The notes under the pieces are model-generated. The model saw only the letters and a program-made list of their open reading frames with translations, ran no database searches and was not told the DNA's origin. A DNA stretch of 23,541 nt from the NCBI RefSeq assembly GCF_963555915.1, contig NZ_CAUVXL010000015.1, forward strand, positions 1-23,541, in the 5' to 3' direction. This DNA is from Protofrankia sp963555915 (GTDB lineage: Bacteria > Actinomycetota > Actinomycetes > Frankiales > Frankiaceae). Position 1 is the first letter of the stretch; the number at the start of each line of letters is the position of its first letter. Position numbers and translations under genes: made by a program. Shown one piece after another: positions 1 to 7,107 of the stretch.

Positions 1-55
1 TGCCGACGCCGCTTGGACCTTCGACAACGACGAAGAGCCCAGGTCTCGGATTCAT
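1..55 (-). CDS. Thymidylate-kinase-like P-loop kinase, N-terminal fragment (window edge)
   Basis: The ATG overlaps the stop of the radical SAM gene as ATGA, which implies translational coupling. Only 18 codons are inside the window. They read MNPRPGLFVVVEGPSGVG, a first beta strand running into a Walker A loop (G-P-S-G-V-G, with the expected K-S/T just beyond the edge). Thymidylate kinases and related nucleoside monophosphate kinases start this way, with a few residues followed by a hydrophobic strand and the P-loop. The gene would be the last visible member of the leftward operon. The P-loop is seen directly; the dTMP-kinase assignment is by family resemblance, and another P-loop kinase is possible. 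Confidence 0.6.
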   Translation of the reverse strand, partial: MNPRPGLFVVVEGPSGVG

Positions 56-1521
56 GCGGCCACCGCCGTCGAACGCTGGAACTGTTCGCGCGACAGCTCA
101 GTAAGCCGGGCTCGCACCTCGTCCACGGTTGCCTCCCCGAACTGGATGTTGACCGAGAAGTTGAACTCATCCCGGCCGCGCATGGCCTCATCCACGCCGC
201 CCGCCGTGAGGTCCACGGCCGTGTAGTCGAGGAGCTGCTGTTGGCTGTACTTCCCGCTTGCGATGAGCCGCTGCCACTCCGGCGTGCCGGGGTAAGGCCG
301 GAACTCGAAGACGCTTGCCCGGAAGCGTCCAGGCTGGTGCGCCGTGATGTCCCACAGGTCGTAGACCAGGCGCACCGTTTCGCTCAGCTCCTCGCGGGTC
401 TCGGTCGGGAAGCCGAGGATGAAGTACCCCTTAACCGAGATGCCTCGCTCCGTCAGCCGACGCACCACGGAGCGCGTCATGTCCGGCGTGATCCGCTTGC
501 CCATGTACCTCAGCAGGCGCCCGCTCCCGGACTCGATGCCGAGTGCCACTTCGCGGCAGCCGTTGAGCTTCAGCAGCTCCACCATGTCGTCGCTCATCCG
601 GTGCAGAATGTTGATGCGGCCTGTGGCGTCCCAGACGTAGCGCCGTCCGATGCCCGCTTGAGTGAAGGCAGCCATGCACGTACGGATGAAGCGCTCATAG
701 CCGAGGAACAGGTCGTCAACGAACCGGAAGGCGGTCACGCCGTAGCGCTGGTCCAGCTCGCGCATCTCCTCGATGATGTTCTCGGGGGTGCGCGTCCGAA
801 TAGTGATCTCCGGGTTGGCGCTGACGGCCGCGCCGCAGAACGAGCAGTCGTACGGGCAACCACGAGCGCCGACCATGTTGGCCTCCAGCCGCCCGTCGCC
901 GGCGCGGTACGGGTCGTCCGTGAGAAACGTGCGGTCTACGAAAGGCAGACTGTCGATGTCGGGCGCGAGGTGGTGTCCCCTTCCCGGGCCGCCGCCCGTG
1001 ACCGGCATCTTCATCACAGGGTCGAGCCACATCACGCCGGGCAGCGTGGAGCGGTAGCGCTTGTCCTTGAGTAGTTCGACCACGCGCGTCTCGCCCTCGC
1101 CGAGTACCAGGGCCTCGCAGCGTGCAAACCGCGGATCGGTCAAGGTCTCGGTCGGCATGGCCTTGGCCTGATGCCCGCCGACCATGACGTTGATCGACGG
1201 ATCAAGTCCCGACGCGATACAGGCGCTGATCTCGTACGTCGGCGCGAGCAAGTTGAAGCCCGCCCAGCGCGGCGACAGATGGTTGACGAGTTGTGCGGTC
1301 TGGTCAAGGCCTAGCCCCAGGGCTTCCGCGTCGATAACGCCGACGTTGAAGCCGTGAGCCTTGGCGTAGGTGGCGATGTAGCCCATGCCGAGCACGGGCA
1401 AGGTGAAGTCGTTGATGCGCGGGCGGAGGCTGTAGTCGCGCAGCGGTGCGTTGATGAAAAGGGCGTCGAGCGGGCGAGCAAGGTCCGCGCCAGCCACGGC
1501 ACGGTCAGCCGATATCTCCAT
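52..1521 (-). CDS. B12-binding-type radical SAM protein
   Basis: 489 aa. Residues about 18-150 resemble the Rossmann-like cobalamin-binding domain of BchE-type radical SAM enzymes (PVLGMGYIATYAKAHGF, then VGGHQAKAMPTE and LVLGEGE), without the DxHxxG motif. The radical SAM core follows, with the 4Fe-4S ligands C222, C226 and C229 in GCPYDCSFCG (CxxxCxxC). Later segments include a GIESGSG strand and a GYFILGFPTET stretch, both usual in this fold. The family generates a 5'-deoxyadenosyl radical and, with cobalamin, often methylates or rearranges unactivated carbons; the substrate is unknown here. The start overlaps the glycosylase-like gene by 17 bp and the stop overlaps the kinase start, so the three are probably co-translated. 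Length and frame look intact. Confidence 0.88.
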   Translation of the reverse strand: MEISADRAVAGADLARPLDALFINAPLRDYSLRPRINDFTLPVLGMGYIATYAKAHGFNVGVIDAEALGLGLDQTAQLVNHLSPRWAGFNLLAPTYEISACIASGLDPSINVMVGGHQAKAMPTETLTDPRFARCEALVLGEGETRVVELLKDKRYRSTLPGVMWLDPVMKMPVTGGGPGRGHHLAPDIDSLPFVDRTFLTDDPYRAGDGRLEANMVGARGCPYDCSFCGAAVSANPEITIRTRTPENIIEEMRELDQRYGVTAFRFVDDLFLGYERFIRTCMAAFTQAGIGRRYVWDATGRINILHRMSDDMVELLKLNGCREVALGIESGSGRLLRYMGKRITPDMTRSVVRRLTERGISVKGYFILGFPTETREELSETVRLVYDLWDITAHQPGRFRASVFEFRPYPGTPEWQRLIASGKYSQQQLLDYTAVDLTAGGVDEAMRGRDEFNFSVNIQFGEATVDEVRARLTELSREQFQRSTAVAA

Positions 1522-2314
1522 GTTGAGAACCCCAAGCGAGCGTCAAGAGCGTGAGCGAGCAGAGATGTTCGCCAGCGAGCGCACGCCAGGTCTGGCCGAA
1601 GGTCGGCTCGTCGTTCGGCCAGTCGTGGGAGGGTGCAGCTCGCTTGGCCCAGGTCCGTACCGCGAGATCGGCGTAGGGGTAGAGCGACCAGTCATTACTC
1701 CAGTCGGCCACGGCGGCGTGGGCGGTCCACGGGCCAATGCGCGGCACGGTCTGGAGTTCGGCGATCAGCGTATCGGGGGCAAGCTCCCGCCACTTCGCGC
1801 CCTGCTCTCGGTACGCCTCGGCCGCTGCCATCAATGGACGACGCTTAAAAGCCATACCGATAGAGCTAAACTGCTCACTACTTAGACTAAGCACAGTCTC
1901 GGGTGTCGGAAAGAGTGCGTACGTGCCGCCGTTCGGCAGTGTGATACGTTCGCCATACGCTTCACAGAACGCCCGGTACAGCTTCTTTGACTGCCCGGCG
2001 CGGATGACCTGCCGGATAATCGCCATGCTGATGGCGTCCCAGAGGTCAGCGTTGCGGAAGCGGAGAACGGAGCCGAGGCCGCGAAGGGCGGTCGCCAACT
2101 CGGGGGCCTTGTCGGCTACGTTATTCGACAACGTGAAGACATCGTGGGCGGGCGTAGTCATCTCGTTCCTTAGCGCGTCGAGCTTGAACGTGCCGCCCTG
2201 CACCGTGGCCAGCCAGCGGCCACCGTCCGGCGAGACGAACACCCGCTGCCAGCCGTCATCAGTAGGCAACCATGCGGCGTGCTCGGTCATCACGAAATCG
2301 AATGCGTTGGCCAC
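1505..2314 (-). CDS. HhH-GPD (AlkA-like) DNA glycosylase-family protein
   Basis: 269 aa. The GTG start is supported by GGAGGA four bases upstream. An N-terminal domain of about 80 residues precedes an all-helical part (SMAIIRQVIRAGQSKKLYRA, the place of the AlkA QQVS helix). The helix-hairpin-helix is at about 187-200 (LQTVPRIGPWTAHAA), followed by the expected catalytic aspartate D216 in YPYADLAVRTWA. The family excises damaged or modified bases by N-glycosidic cleavage. A distant branch (alpha-glutamyl/putrescinyl-thymine pyrophosphorylases) is reported to modify bases in phage DNA. Lying between a HATPase gene and a radical SAM gene is unusual for a housekeeping repair enzyme. Fold and catalytic residues look sound; the substrate is unknown. 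Confidence 0.75.
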   Translation of the reverse strand: MANAFDFVMTEHAAWLPTDDGWQRVFVSPDGGRWLATVQGGTFKLDALRNEMTTPAHDVFTLSNNVADKAPELATALRGLGSVLRFRNADLWDAISMAIIRQVIRAGQSKKLYRAFCEAYGERITLPNGGTYALFPTPETVLSLSSEQFSSIGMAFKRRPLMAAAEAYREQGAKWRELAPDTLIAELQTVPRIGPWTAHAAVADWSNDWSLYPYADLAVRTWAKRAAPSHDWPNDEPTFGQTWRALAGEHLCSLTLLTLAWGSQHGDIG

Positions 2315-2351
2315 GAATCCTCCGAACTATTGACGTGCTTGGTTGACGGGA

Positions 2352-2990
2352 TTATCTCATGTCGTCACCTCCGGGCGAGTCGTCATCTATTGCGCGCAGG
2401 CCATCACAGACCCGGCGCAACATGCCGGGGTCGTCCATGACTTCTATCGGATCGACCGGCTCTCGATTCGGCACTCGCTTGGGGAGCGGCGACAGGGCAA
2501 GCTCTTGCATCTGGTCGAGTGCGGGTGCGGATGTGCTCAGCAGCAACTCGCCCCAGACGACCTTGCCGCCTGTTTTCGCCGCGTAGTAATTCCAGCGCCG
2601 ACACAAGCGCGGCACGGCGTCCAAGCCGCCGCCCTCGGCGCTCAGGTCGAACGTCGGGTCACTGTCCGCCACCTCAATAATGAGCCGCTGCTCGATCACG
2701 AGGAGCCGCACGACGATGAGTTTCAGATCATCCAGCTCCACCCGGCGTGGGTGTGGGTCAGTGATGCCCGTTGTCCTCACGGCTCGCATGACCAACTTGG
2801 TTGCAATGTCGTGTGCCGCTGGGACTAGCGCATCAAGCCGCCAGGCATCAAGGGCGTATGTGACAAAGAGTTGCGCACACACGACGGCGGTTGGCAGCGC
2901 CGCAAACTGCATCTCACTACGCAGGCGAAACTCAGGAGGTCGGGTATGGGTCATTGCCTGCCGCGTTGGTCGTTCGGCCAGGAGCGTCAT
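2352..2990 (-). CDS. ATP-binding protein of the HATPase/anti-sigma (SpoIIAB-like) type
   Basis: 212 aa. The ATG has an excellent ribosome binding site (GGAGGAACGCC before ATG), so this start is preferred although it overlaps the end of the recombinase-like gene by 59 bp. The pattern matches the short GHKL ATPases common in actinomycetes: a helix with HDIATKLVMRAVRTTG in the N-box position, VRLLVIEQRLIIEVADSD (the VxD motif), then GGGLDAVPRLCRRWNYY and GGKVVWGELLL at the C-terminal end. Such proteins bind ATP and often act as anti-sigma factors or in regulatory modules beside XRE genes. The tail after about residue 165 has no recognised domain. No kinase H-box is visible, so autonomous histidine kinase activity is unlikely. 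Confidence 0.7.
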   Translation of the reverse strand: MTLLAERPTRQAMTHTRPPEFRLRSEMQFAALPTAVVCAQLFVTYALDAWRLDALVPAAHDIATKLVMRAVRTTGITDPHPRRVELDDLKLIVVRLLVIEQRLIIEVADSDPTFDLSAEGGGLDAVPRLCRRWNYYAAKTGGKVVWGELLLSTSAPALDQMQELALSPLPKRVPNREPVDPIEVMDDPGMLRRVCDGLRAIDDDSPGGDDMR

Positions 2991-3330
2991 GGCGTTCCTC
3001 CGATGGCTGGTTCATGACGAAGACCCGCGCGCCGGTTTCCAGCTCGATCAGCGCGCGCATTGCCTGATGCACGCCTGGAAAGCGCGAGAAATGCGTGAGC
3101 GAGGGAATGAGGACACCAGATACGCCAGGGCGGCGCAGCGACTCGACCATGACGACGAAGCCTGAACGGCCAAGCTGGTCGTTGCCTCCTTCGTCGCGGT
3201 CGGTGAAGACGCCAGCCAGGGTTAGCCCCTCTCGATCAGCGTAAGCCGCGAGATCGCGCATCAGGCAGTCACCGATGTCTTGCGGGTCGGCCGGGCTGAG
3301 GCGGATGTAGCCGTAGACAAGTGGTCGCAT
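2932..3330 (-). CDS. Serine-recombinase-like (resolvase N-terminal domain) protein
   Basis: 132 aa from the ATG at 3330, chosen because GGAGGG lies about 11 bases upstream and the domain starts immediately (MRPLVYGYIRLSP). The frame stays open upstream to 3549, but that extension has no family character and overlaps the next gene. The YxRxS-like segment holds the position of the serine-recombinase nucleophile. LAAYADREGLTLAGVFTD and GVLIPSLTHFSRFPG follow the resolvase fold, although the usual arginine-rich RLSR site reads HFSR. There is no C-terminal DNA-binding or zinc domain. Proteins of this size are common beside actinomycete XRE and HATPase genes and are probably regulatory rather than true recombinases. 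Confidence 0.65.
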   Translation of the reverse strand: MRPLVYGYIRLSPADPQDIGDCLMRDLAAYADREGLTLAGVFTDRDEGGNDQLGRSGFVVMVESLRRPGVSGVLIPSLTHFSRFPGVHQAMRALIELETGARVFVMNQPSEERHDAPGRTTNAAGNDPYPTS

Positions 3331-3425
3331 GGTTAGCGGCGCCCCTCCAGGAGGCACTTGGAGAGCCAGACCGGCGACGGCTTCGGGGAGCAGCATTGCC
3401 GGTCCGGTCGACTTCGGACGGACAC

Positions 3426-3620
3426 TCACAGCAGCGTCAGGTTGTGATCCGCGAGCCGGGTGGACTCGCAGGGCCAGCTCACGCCGCAGACCACGCATAG
3501 GCCGCCCACCTCGATGTGCTCGTGCAGTACCCGTACTGCGGTCCGGCACAGCTGCCGCAGCTCCGGCGGGAAGTAGTCAGCGACGATCGGTGCGGCCGGA
3601 GCCGATGTTTGGCGGGTCAT
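3426..3620 (-). CDS. Small Cys-rich protein of an actinomycete regulatory cluster
   Basis: 64 aa from the ATG at 3620, which is preceded by AGGGAGA at good spacing. An in-frame start at 3713 would add an unsupported leader. The body reads like a short actinomycete family: LCRTAVRVLHEHIEVGGLCVVCGVSWPCES, with cysteines at about 25, 42, 45 and 51 and histidines at 34 and 58, enough to form a zinc site. No function is known to me. It is the first gene of the leftward arm, 96 bp ahead of the recombinase-like gene and divergent from the XRE regulator. Confidence 0.6.
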   Translation of the reverse strand: MTRQTSAPAAPIVADYFPPELRQLCRTAVRVLHEHIEVGGLCVVCGVSWPCESTRLADHNLTLL

Positions 3621-3702
3621 GGATCGTTCTCCCTGGTTGGGGACGTGTCCGGGTAACCAGAGAGTGGCCTGGCTGGGCCGTACCGGGCATGATCGCGGGG
3701 GT

Positions 3703-3726
3703 ATACACGCCATACATGCCGTGTAT
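3703..3726. promoter_or_regulatory. Nested inverted repeats between the divergent arms (operator candidate)
   Basis: ATACACG (3703-3709) and CGTGTAT (3720-3726) form perfect 7-bp arms. A second pair, CATACA (3711-3716) and TGTATG (3722-3727), is interleaved with them. The site is AT-richer than its surroundings and lies about 75 bp upstream of the XRE start and about 83 bp upstream of the leftward small gene. A TAGAAT box at 3757-3762 is a plausible -10 element for the rightward transcript. An XRE regulator binding here to control both arms is inference. Confidence 0.45.
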
Positions 3727-3800
3727 GTCGTTCGCCGCGTAGGGTGGACCAGGCTCTAGAATTGCTGGTCAGGATGCCGCACCCGGAGATCAGGACGATC

Positions 3801-5279
3801 ATGGACGCGAACCGCCCGGCACGTTACTGCCGCTGCGGAACGCGCCTTGCCCGCGACAACAAGAGCAGCCAGTGCGCCCCGTGCCAGACCAAGGCCCGAG
3901 ACTTCATCATTCAGCCGCCGGACTTGCCTGATGATTTCTGGGATACCGATCAGTTTCGGGATGCTTTCACTGCGCAGCACATCGGCCACGTCTCGCGGGC
4001 GTATCGCAAACACCCGCAGCACATCGCCGTATACGGCAAAGACGGCATTCCGCAGGGTGTTGTCGCCGGTTGGCTCGGCCTGACGCAAGCGCAAATCAGT
4101 CGTATCGAGAACGGCGCACCCGTCCGCCATCTCGACAGCCTGACGCATTGGGCACGGACGCTTCGCATTCCCGAGCATCTACTGTGGTTCAAATTGCCCG
4201 GTGAGCTGCCTGCAAATGGCAACGTCCGTATGACCGAGGGAGAGATGGCGACTATACCGCAGCAAGCCCCGCCGCGGCCCGTATTGCTTCAGGCTCCGTC
4301 ATTCAGACTGCCGCTTGGCAGCAGCAATGGTTACGCCTCCGCGATACAGTCATTCCGGGCGGCGGATCGCCAGGTCGGCGGCGGTCATCTCTACGCCACG
4401 GTCGTCAAGTACCTGCAAGCTGAGGTCGCGCCACGCATGTTCGGAGTCGATCACGGCAGCGATGGAAGGTTGGCTTTCACGGCCGCAGCCGCGTTGACCG
4501 AGATGGCTGGGTGGATGGCTCACGACGCCGGGCGGGACCAAGCCGCCGGGCAGCACTTTGCGCGCTCTCTTGATCTCGTCAAGCTCGGGAACGACCGGCA
4601 GCTCGGCATACACATCCTGGCCAGCATGAGCCATCTAGCCCACCACCAGGGCAAGTCGGCCGACGCCATCCAGTACGCGCGACGAGGACGTGAAGTGCTG
4701 GCCCGTGGTCCGCGGTTGCCTGAACTCGAAGCTCGTCTCCTTGCGATGCAGGCTCGTGGCTTTGCAGTGCTGCGACGATTCGACGACTGCACGCAGCTCC
4801 TCACCGAGGCGGAGCGGGTGCTTGAAGCGCAGCCGGTCGAGGAACGGTCGCCATGGGTGAGCCACTTCGATGAAGGCTCACTAGCGAACGAGGCCGCCCG
4901 GTGCCTACGCCAACTCGGAGACCTGACTCAGGCGGAACGGCAAGCGGAGCGTGTCATCGAGCTGCGGCCGGGGGACCGCACACGCAGCCGGGCATTCGGG
5001 CAGCTCATCCTTGTAACTGTGCTCATTGCCCAAGGCAGGCCCGACGAAGCCTGTGCCGTGGCTCAGGAGGTGCTGGACGCGACCCAGCAGCTCGGCTCCT
5101 ATCTCGTCATCCAGCAGCTTCTTGATCTCAAGCGCCTGCTGGAGCCGCACCGGGGTACTCGGGTGGTGGCCGAGTTCTTGAGCTGCCTCGATGAGGCGCT
5201 CAGGGAGCGGGTGTGGCTCTACCAGTGGCTCACACAGGACGGACGTGGCGATGGAACGGCGCTCGGGGAGAGATGGTGA
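3801..5279 (+). CDS. XRE-family regulator with N-terminal zinc ribbon and TPR-like C-terminus
   Basis: 492 aa from the ATG at 3801, which has a GGAGATCAGGACG ribosome binding region; a frame open from 3744 would add a leader without one. C10, C12, C25 and C28 (YCRCG, QCAPCQ) form a likely zinc ribbon. A helix-turn-helix spans about 84-130 (GIPQGVVAGWLGLTQAQISRI). Residues about 200-480 are Ala/Leu-rich paired helices of TPR type (SRSLDLVKLGNDRQLG-like units, DLTQAERQAERVIEL), as in actinomycete regulators that sense a peptide or small ligand. The stop overlaps the NUDIX start by 7 bp. It most likely regulates the divergent cluster through the inverted repeats at 3703-3727; this is inferred from position. 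Confidence 0.8.
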   Translation: MDANRPARYCRCGTRLARDNKSSQCAPCQTKARDFIIQPPDLPDDFWDTDQFRDAFTAQHIGHVSRAYRKHPQHIAVYGKDGIPQGVVAGWLGLTQAQISRIENGAPVRHLDSLTHWARTLRIPEHLLWFKLPGELPANGNVRMTEGEMATIPQQAPPRPVLLQAPSFRLPLGSSNGYASAIQSFRAADRQVGGGHLYATVVKYLQAEVAPRMFGVDHGSDGRLAFTAAAALTEMAGWMAHDAGRDQAAGQHFARSLDLVKLGNDRQLGIHILASMSHLAHHQGKSADAIQYARRGREVLARGPRLPELEARLLAMQARGFAVLRRFDDCTQLLTEAERVLEAQPVEERSPWVSHFDEGSLANEAARCLRQLGDLTQAERQAERVIELRPGDRTRSRAFGQLILVTVLIAQGRPDEACAVAQEVLDATQQLGSYLVIQQLLDLKRLLEPHRGTRVVAEFLSCLDEALRERVWLYQWLTQDGRGDGTALGERW

Positions 5280-5797
5280 ACGCTGACGCTCCGCTGTATG
5301 AGCGTGACCCGGAAGCTTGGCAGGCGTACTTGGCAGAGGGCAACGCGAAGCAACCACGCAAGCGAGTCAGCGCTGACGTGATCCTGCGCGACCACGCGGG
5401 CCGGATTCTGCTCGTTGATCCGCAGTACAAGCCCAACTGGGACACGCCGGGCGGCATGGCCGAGGCCAACGAGCCGCCGCACGAGGCCGTGCGCCGTGAG
5501 CTGAAGGAAGAACTCGGCCTGGACGTGCATGTGGGCGGATTGCTCGTGGTCGATTGGGTATCGCCACATGGGCCGTGGGATGACCTGCTCGCCTTCGTCT
5601 TCGGCGGCGGCGAGCTGAGCGACGAGCAGATCGCTGGGCTCAAGCTGCGTGACGAAGAGCTGTCGGCGTTCGAGTTCTGCACGCCCGAGCAGGCGCAGCA
5701 ACGGTTGCGGCCGTACGTGTGGCGACGGTTGGCGGTGGCGCTCGACGCACTGAAGACGGGGCGCGTGCAGTATCTACAGGATGGGTACGCACGTTAG
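5273..5797 (+). CDS. NUDIX hydrolase
   Basis: 174 aa. The ATG at 5273 lies inside the end of the XRE gene with GGGGAGAG just upstream, indicating translational coupling. The NUDIX box is complete at residues about 61-83: G-x5-E-x7-R-E-L-x-E-E-x-G-L within GGMAEANEPPHEAVRRELKE and onwards. The preceding strand (VSADVILRDHAGRILLVDPQ) and the PNWDTPGG turn are typical. NUDIX enzymes hydrolyse nucleoside diphosphates linked to another moiety, including oxidised or modified nucleotides. Beside a glycosylase-like protein and a kinase, a nucleotide-sanitising or modified-nucleotide role is plausible, but the substrate cannot be read from sequence. Confidence 0.88.
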   Translation: MVNADAPLYERDPEAWQAYLAEGNAKQPRKRVSADVILRDHAGRILLVDPQYKPNWDTPGGMAEANEPPHEAVRRELKEELGLDVHVGGLLVVDWVSPHGPWDDLLAFVFGGGELSDEQIAGLKLRDEELSAFEFCTPEQAQQRLRPYVWRRLAVALDALKTGRVQYLQDGYAR

Positions 5798-5808
5798 GCA
5801 AGGCCACA

Positions 5809-5843
5809 TTGACATACGCCCAAACTGGTTCAAAATAAGAATA
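5809..5843 (+). promoter_or_regulatory. Possible promoter ahead of the truncated nuclease gene
   Basis: A perfect TTGACA (-35) lies at 5809-5814 in an AT-rich stretch. The downstream -10 candidates (AAAATA or a later TAAGAAT) match poorly, so only the -35 is convincing. The region runs to the ribosome binding site AGGAGG at 5901-5906. Confidence 0.25.
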
Positions 5844-5910
5844 AAGTTGGAGAGAATTCATATATGCTGACTCGCAGTCTATTCCGGCTGGGGATGGGTG
5901 AGGAGGTATC

Positions 5911-6129
5911 GTGAGTCCAAGGTCTGGTGGTGAGGCCGACAAGTTCGGCAATCGCTACGAAGGGGCCTGGACGGTACGGCACCTCCTATTCGTGCTTGCC
6001 GGAAAAGCGGAGTCCGTCACCGTCGAGGATTTCGGTGACTTGGCGCAGGGTGTTGAGTTCACCTATCGTCGTCACGACGCTACTGAGGTTCACCAGTTAA
6101 AGCGCCAGGACGGTAGAGCGAACAGCTGA
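5911..6129 (+). pseudogene. N-terminal remnant of a Cap4/DUF4297-like nuclease (STAND-type defence protein)
   Basis: 72 codons from a GTG with AGGAGG four bases upstream. The sequence GGEADKFGNRYEGAWTVRHL, then VTVEDFGDL and VEFTYRRHDATEVHQLKRQ, resembles the start of the PD-(D/E)xK nuclease domain found at the N-terminus of large actinomycete ATP-binding defence proteins. The Q-x-K signature is HQLK. Such proteins usually run to many hundreds of residues. Here the frame stops right after GRANS, where the family usually continues with W and the rest of the fold. The reading beyond the stop is not nuclease-like, so the 3' part has been lost rather than interrupted by one mutation. Expression signals are intact but the product cannot be catalytic. 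Confidence 0.6.
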
Positions 6130-6204
6130 CCGGTTGAGGCCGCCCCCGCCTTCGGGGTGTGGGGCCAGGTCCAGCTGTTCGGCCAGCGGCGGTCGGGACG
6201 TCAT
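6097..6204 (-). pseudogene. N-terminal remnant of a DUF985/cupin_5 protein
   Basis: The ATG at 6204 has AGAGGAAAG upstream. The peptide begins MTSRPPLAEQLDLAPHPEGG, which matches the conserved opening of cupin_5 (DUF985) proteins, LxLxPHPEGGWYRET. Immediately after PEGG the frame becomes Gly-rich, runs antisense through the nuclease remnant and stops at 6097. A normal family member has about 130-170 residues. Two gene 5' ends therefore meet head-on at about 6127-6147, the mark of a deletion or inversion that removed both 3' portions. The match is short but specific. Confidence 0.5.
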
Positions 6205-6265
6205 GGGCTTTCCTCTCGAACGTGCCGATGCTCGGCCAGTTTCGGATTCGTGATCTCAGCGACCA

Positions 6266-6282
6266 GATATCATTTGTATATC
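6266..6282. promoter_or_regulatory. AT-rich palindrome GATAT-N7-ATATC
   Basis: It lies in the 201-bp space between the DUF985 remnant and the VOC gene, oriented to serve either. It is an operator or promoter-associated candidate only. A similar GATAT-N5-ATATC palindrome occurs at 21163-21177. Confidence 0.25.
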
Positions 6283-6405
6283 CAGGCTGATTCCGCCCGC
6301 CCTCGGTTACCGGCGACGCTGAGATGGTGCGGGCGGTGCCGAGGGACTCGTCACCACCGGCCCGCGGATCCGGCCCGGACCCGCATCACACCAGAGGAGC
6401 GGTCG

Positions 6406-7107
6406 ATGCACCCGTCCTATGAGTCAGCCGCACTGCCGGGAGTCGTGCGCCAGCTCGGCTATGTCGTCCGTGACCTCGACCAGGCGGTGGCCGCCTGGCT
6501 CAGCATGGGTGTCGGCCCCTGGTACGTCCTGCGCGGACGGCCGCAGAGCGGGCTCTATCGCGGCCAGCCCTGCGAGGTGACGTTGTCGGTCGCCTTCGCC
6601 AACACCGGCGATCTGCAGATCGAACTGATCCACCAGGAAGGCGACACGCCCAGCATCTACACCGAGTTCCTCGCGTCCGGGCACGAGGGCTTCCATCAGC
6701 TGGCCTGGTGGGCCACGGATTTCGACGCTGCGCTGCGGGCTGCCCAGGCCGCCGGCTGGCGGTCGATACCCGGCGGTCGGCGCCTTTTCACCTGGATCGT
6801 CCGTGGAGAGGATGCTTCTCGTTGTCGTACAGCAGCGTTCGTGGCGATCGGGAGAATCCATGACCATCGGGGCACCGCCATCCACATCGCAGGGTATGCC
6901 CGTCGGCTCGCCGCCTCCGTTCGACGCCGAGCTGGTGGCGGCGCTGGAGGCCCTCGGGGCTTACCTGCCGTCGTCGGTGACGCCGGAGATGATTCCGGGG
7001 TTTCGCGAGGCCATGGGCGGGATGGTCATGGCGGACGAGGAGCTGGCGCGTGGTGGCGCGTTCGACGTCCAGGACGTGGCGGTGCCCGGTCCGCCCGGAG
7101 CGCCTGA
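6406..7107 (+). pseudogene. VOC (glyoxalase-fold) protein, 3'-truncated
   Basis: The ATG at 6406 has GAGGAGC upstream. About 120 codons are a good VOC-family sequence: LPGVVRQLGYVVRDLDQAVA, VGPWYVLRGRPQSGLYRGQP, LQIELIHQEGDTPSIYTEFL and GFHQLAWWATDFDAALRAAQ. After AAGWRS (about 6765) the family character ends. The usual VEPPAGPATIVEIME-like last strands are absent, and the frame runs on as Arg/Gly-rich sequence into the hydrolase gene in another frame, stopping at 7107. The second beta-alpha-beta unit is incomplete, so metal binding and activity are doubtful. Most likely a deletion joined the middle of this gene to the promoter or leader of the hydrolase gene. Confidence 0.65.

Noticed and set aside
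13..1074. 353-codon plus-strand open frame
   Set aside because: It lies antisense to the radical SAM gene. It exists because of the GC-rich codon bias of the true gene and shows no family motif.
2932..3549. Longer recombinase-like protein from a start at 3549
   Set aside because: The extra 73 residues lack family character, overlap the small Cys-rich gene and lack a ribosome binding site; the ATG at 3330 has one.
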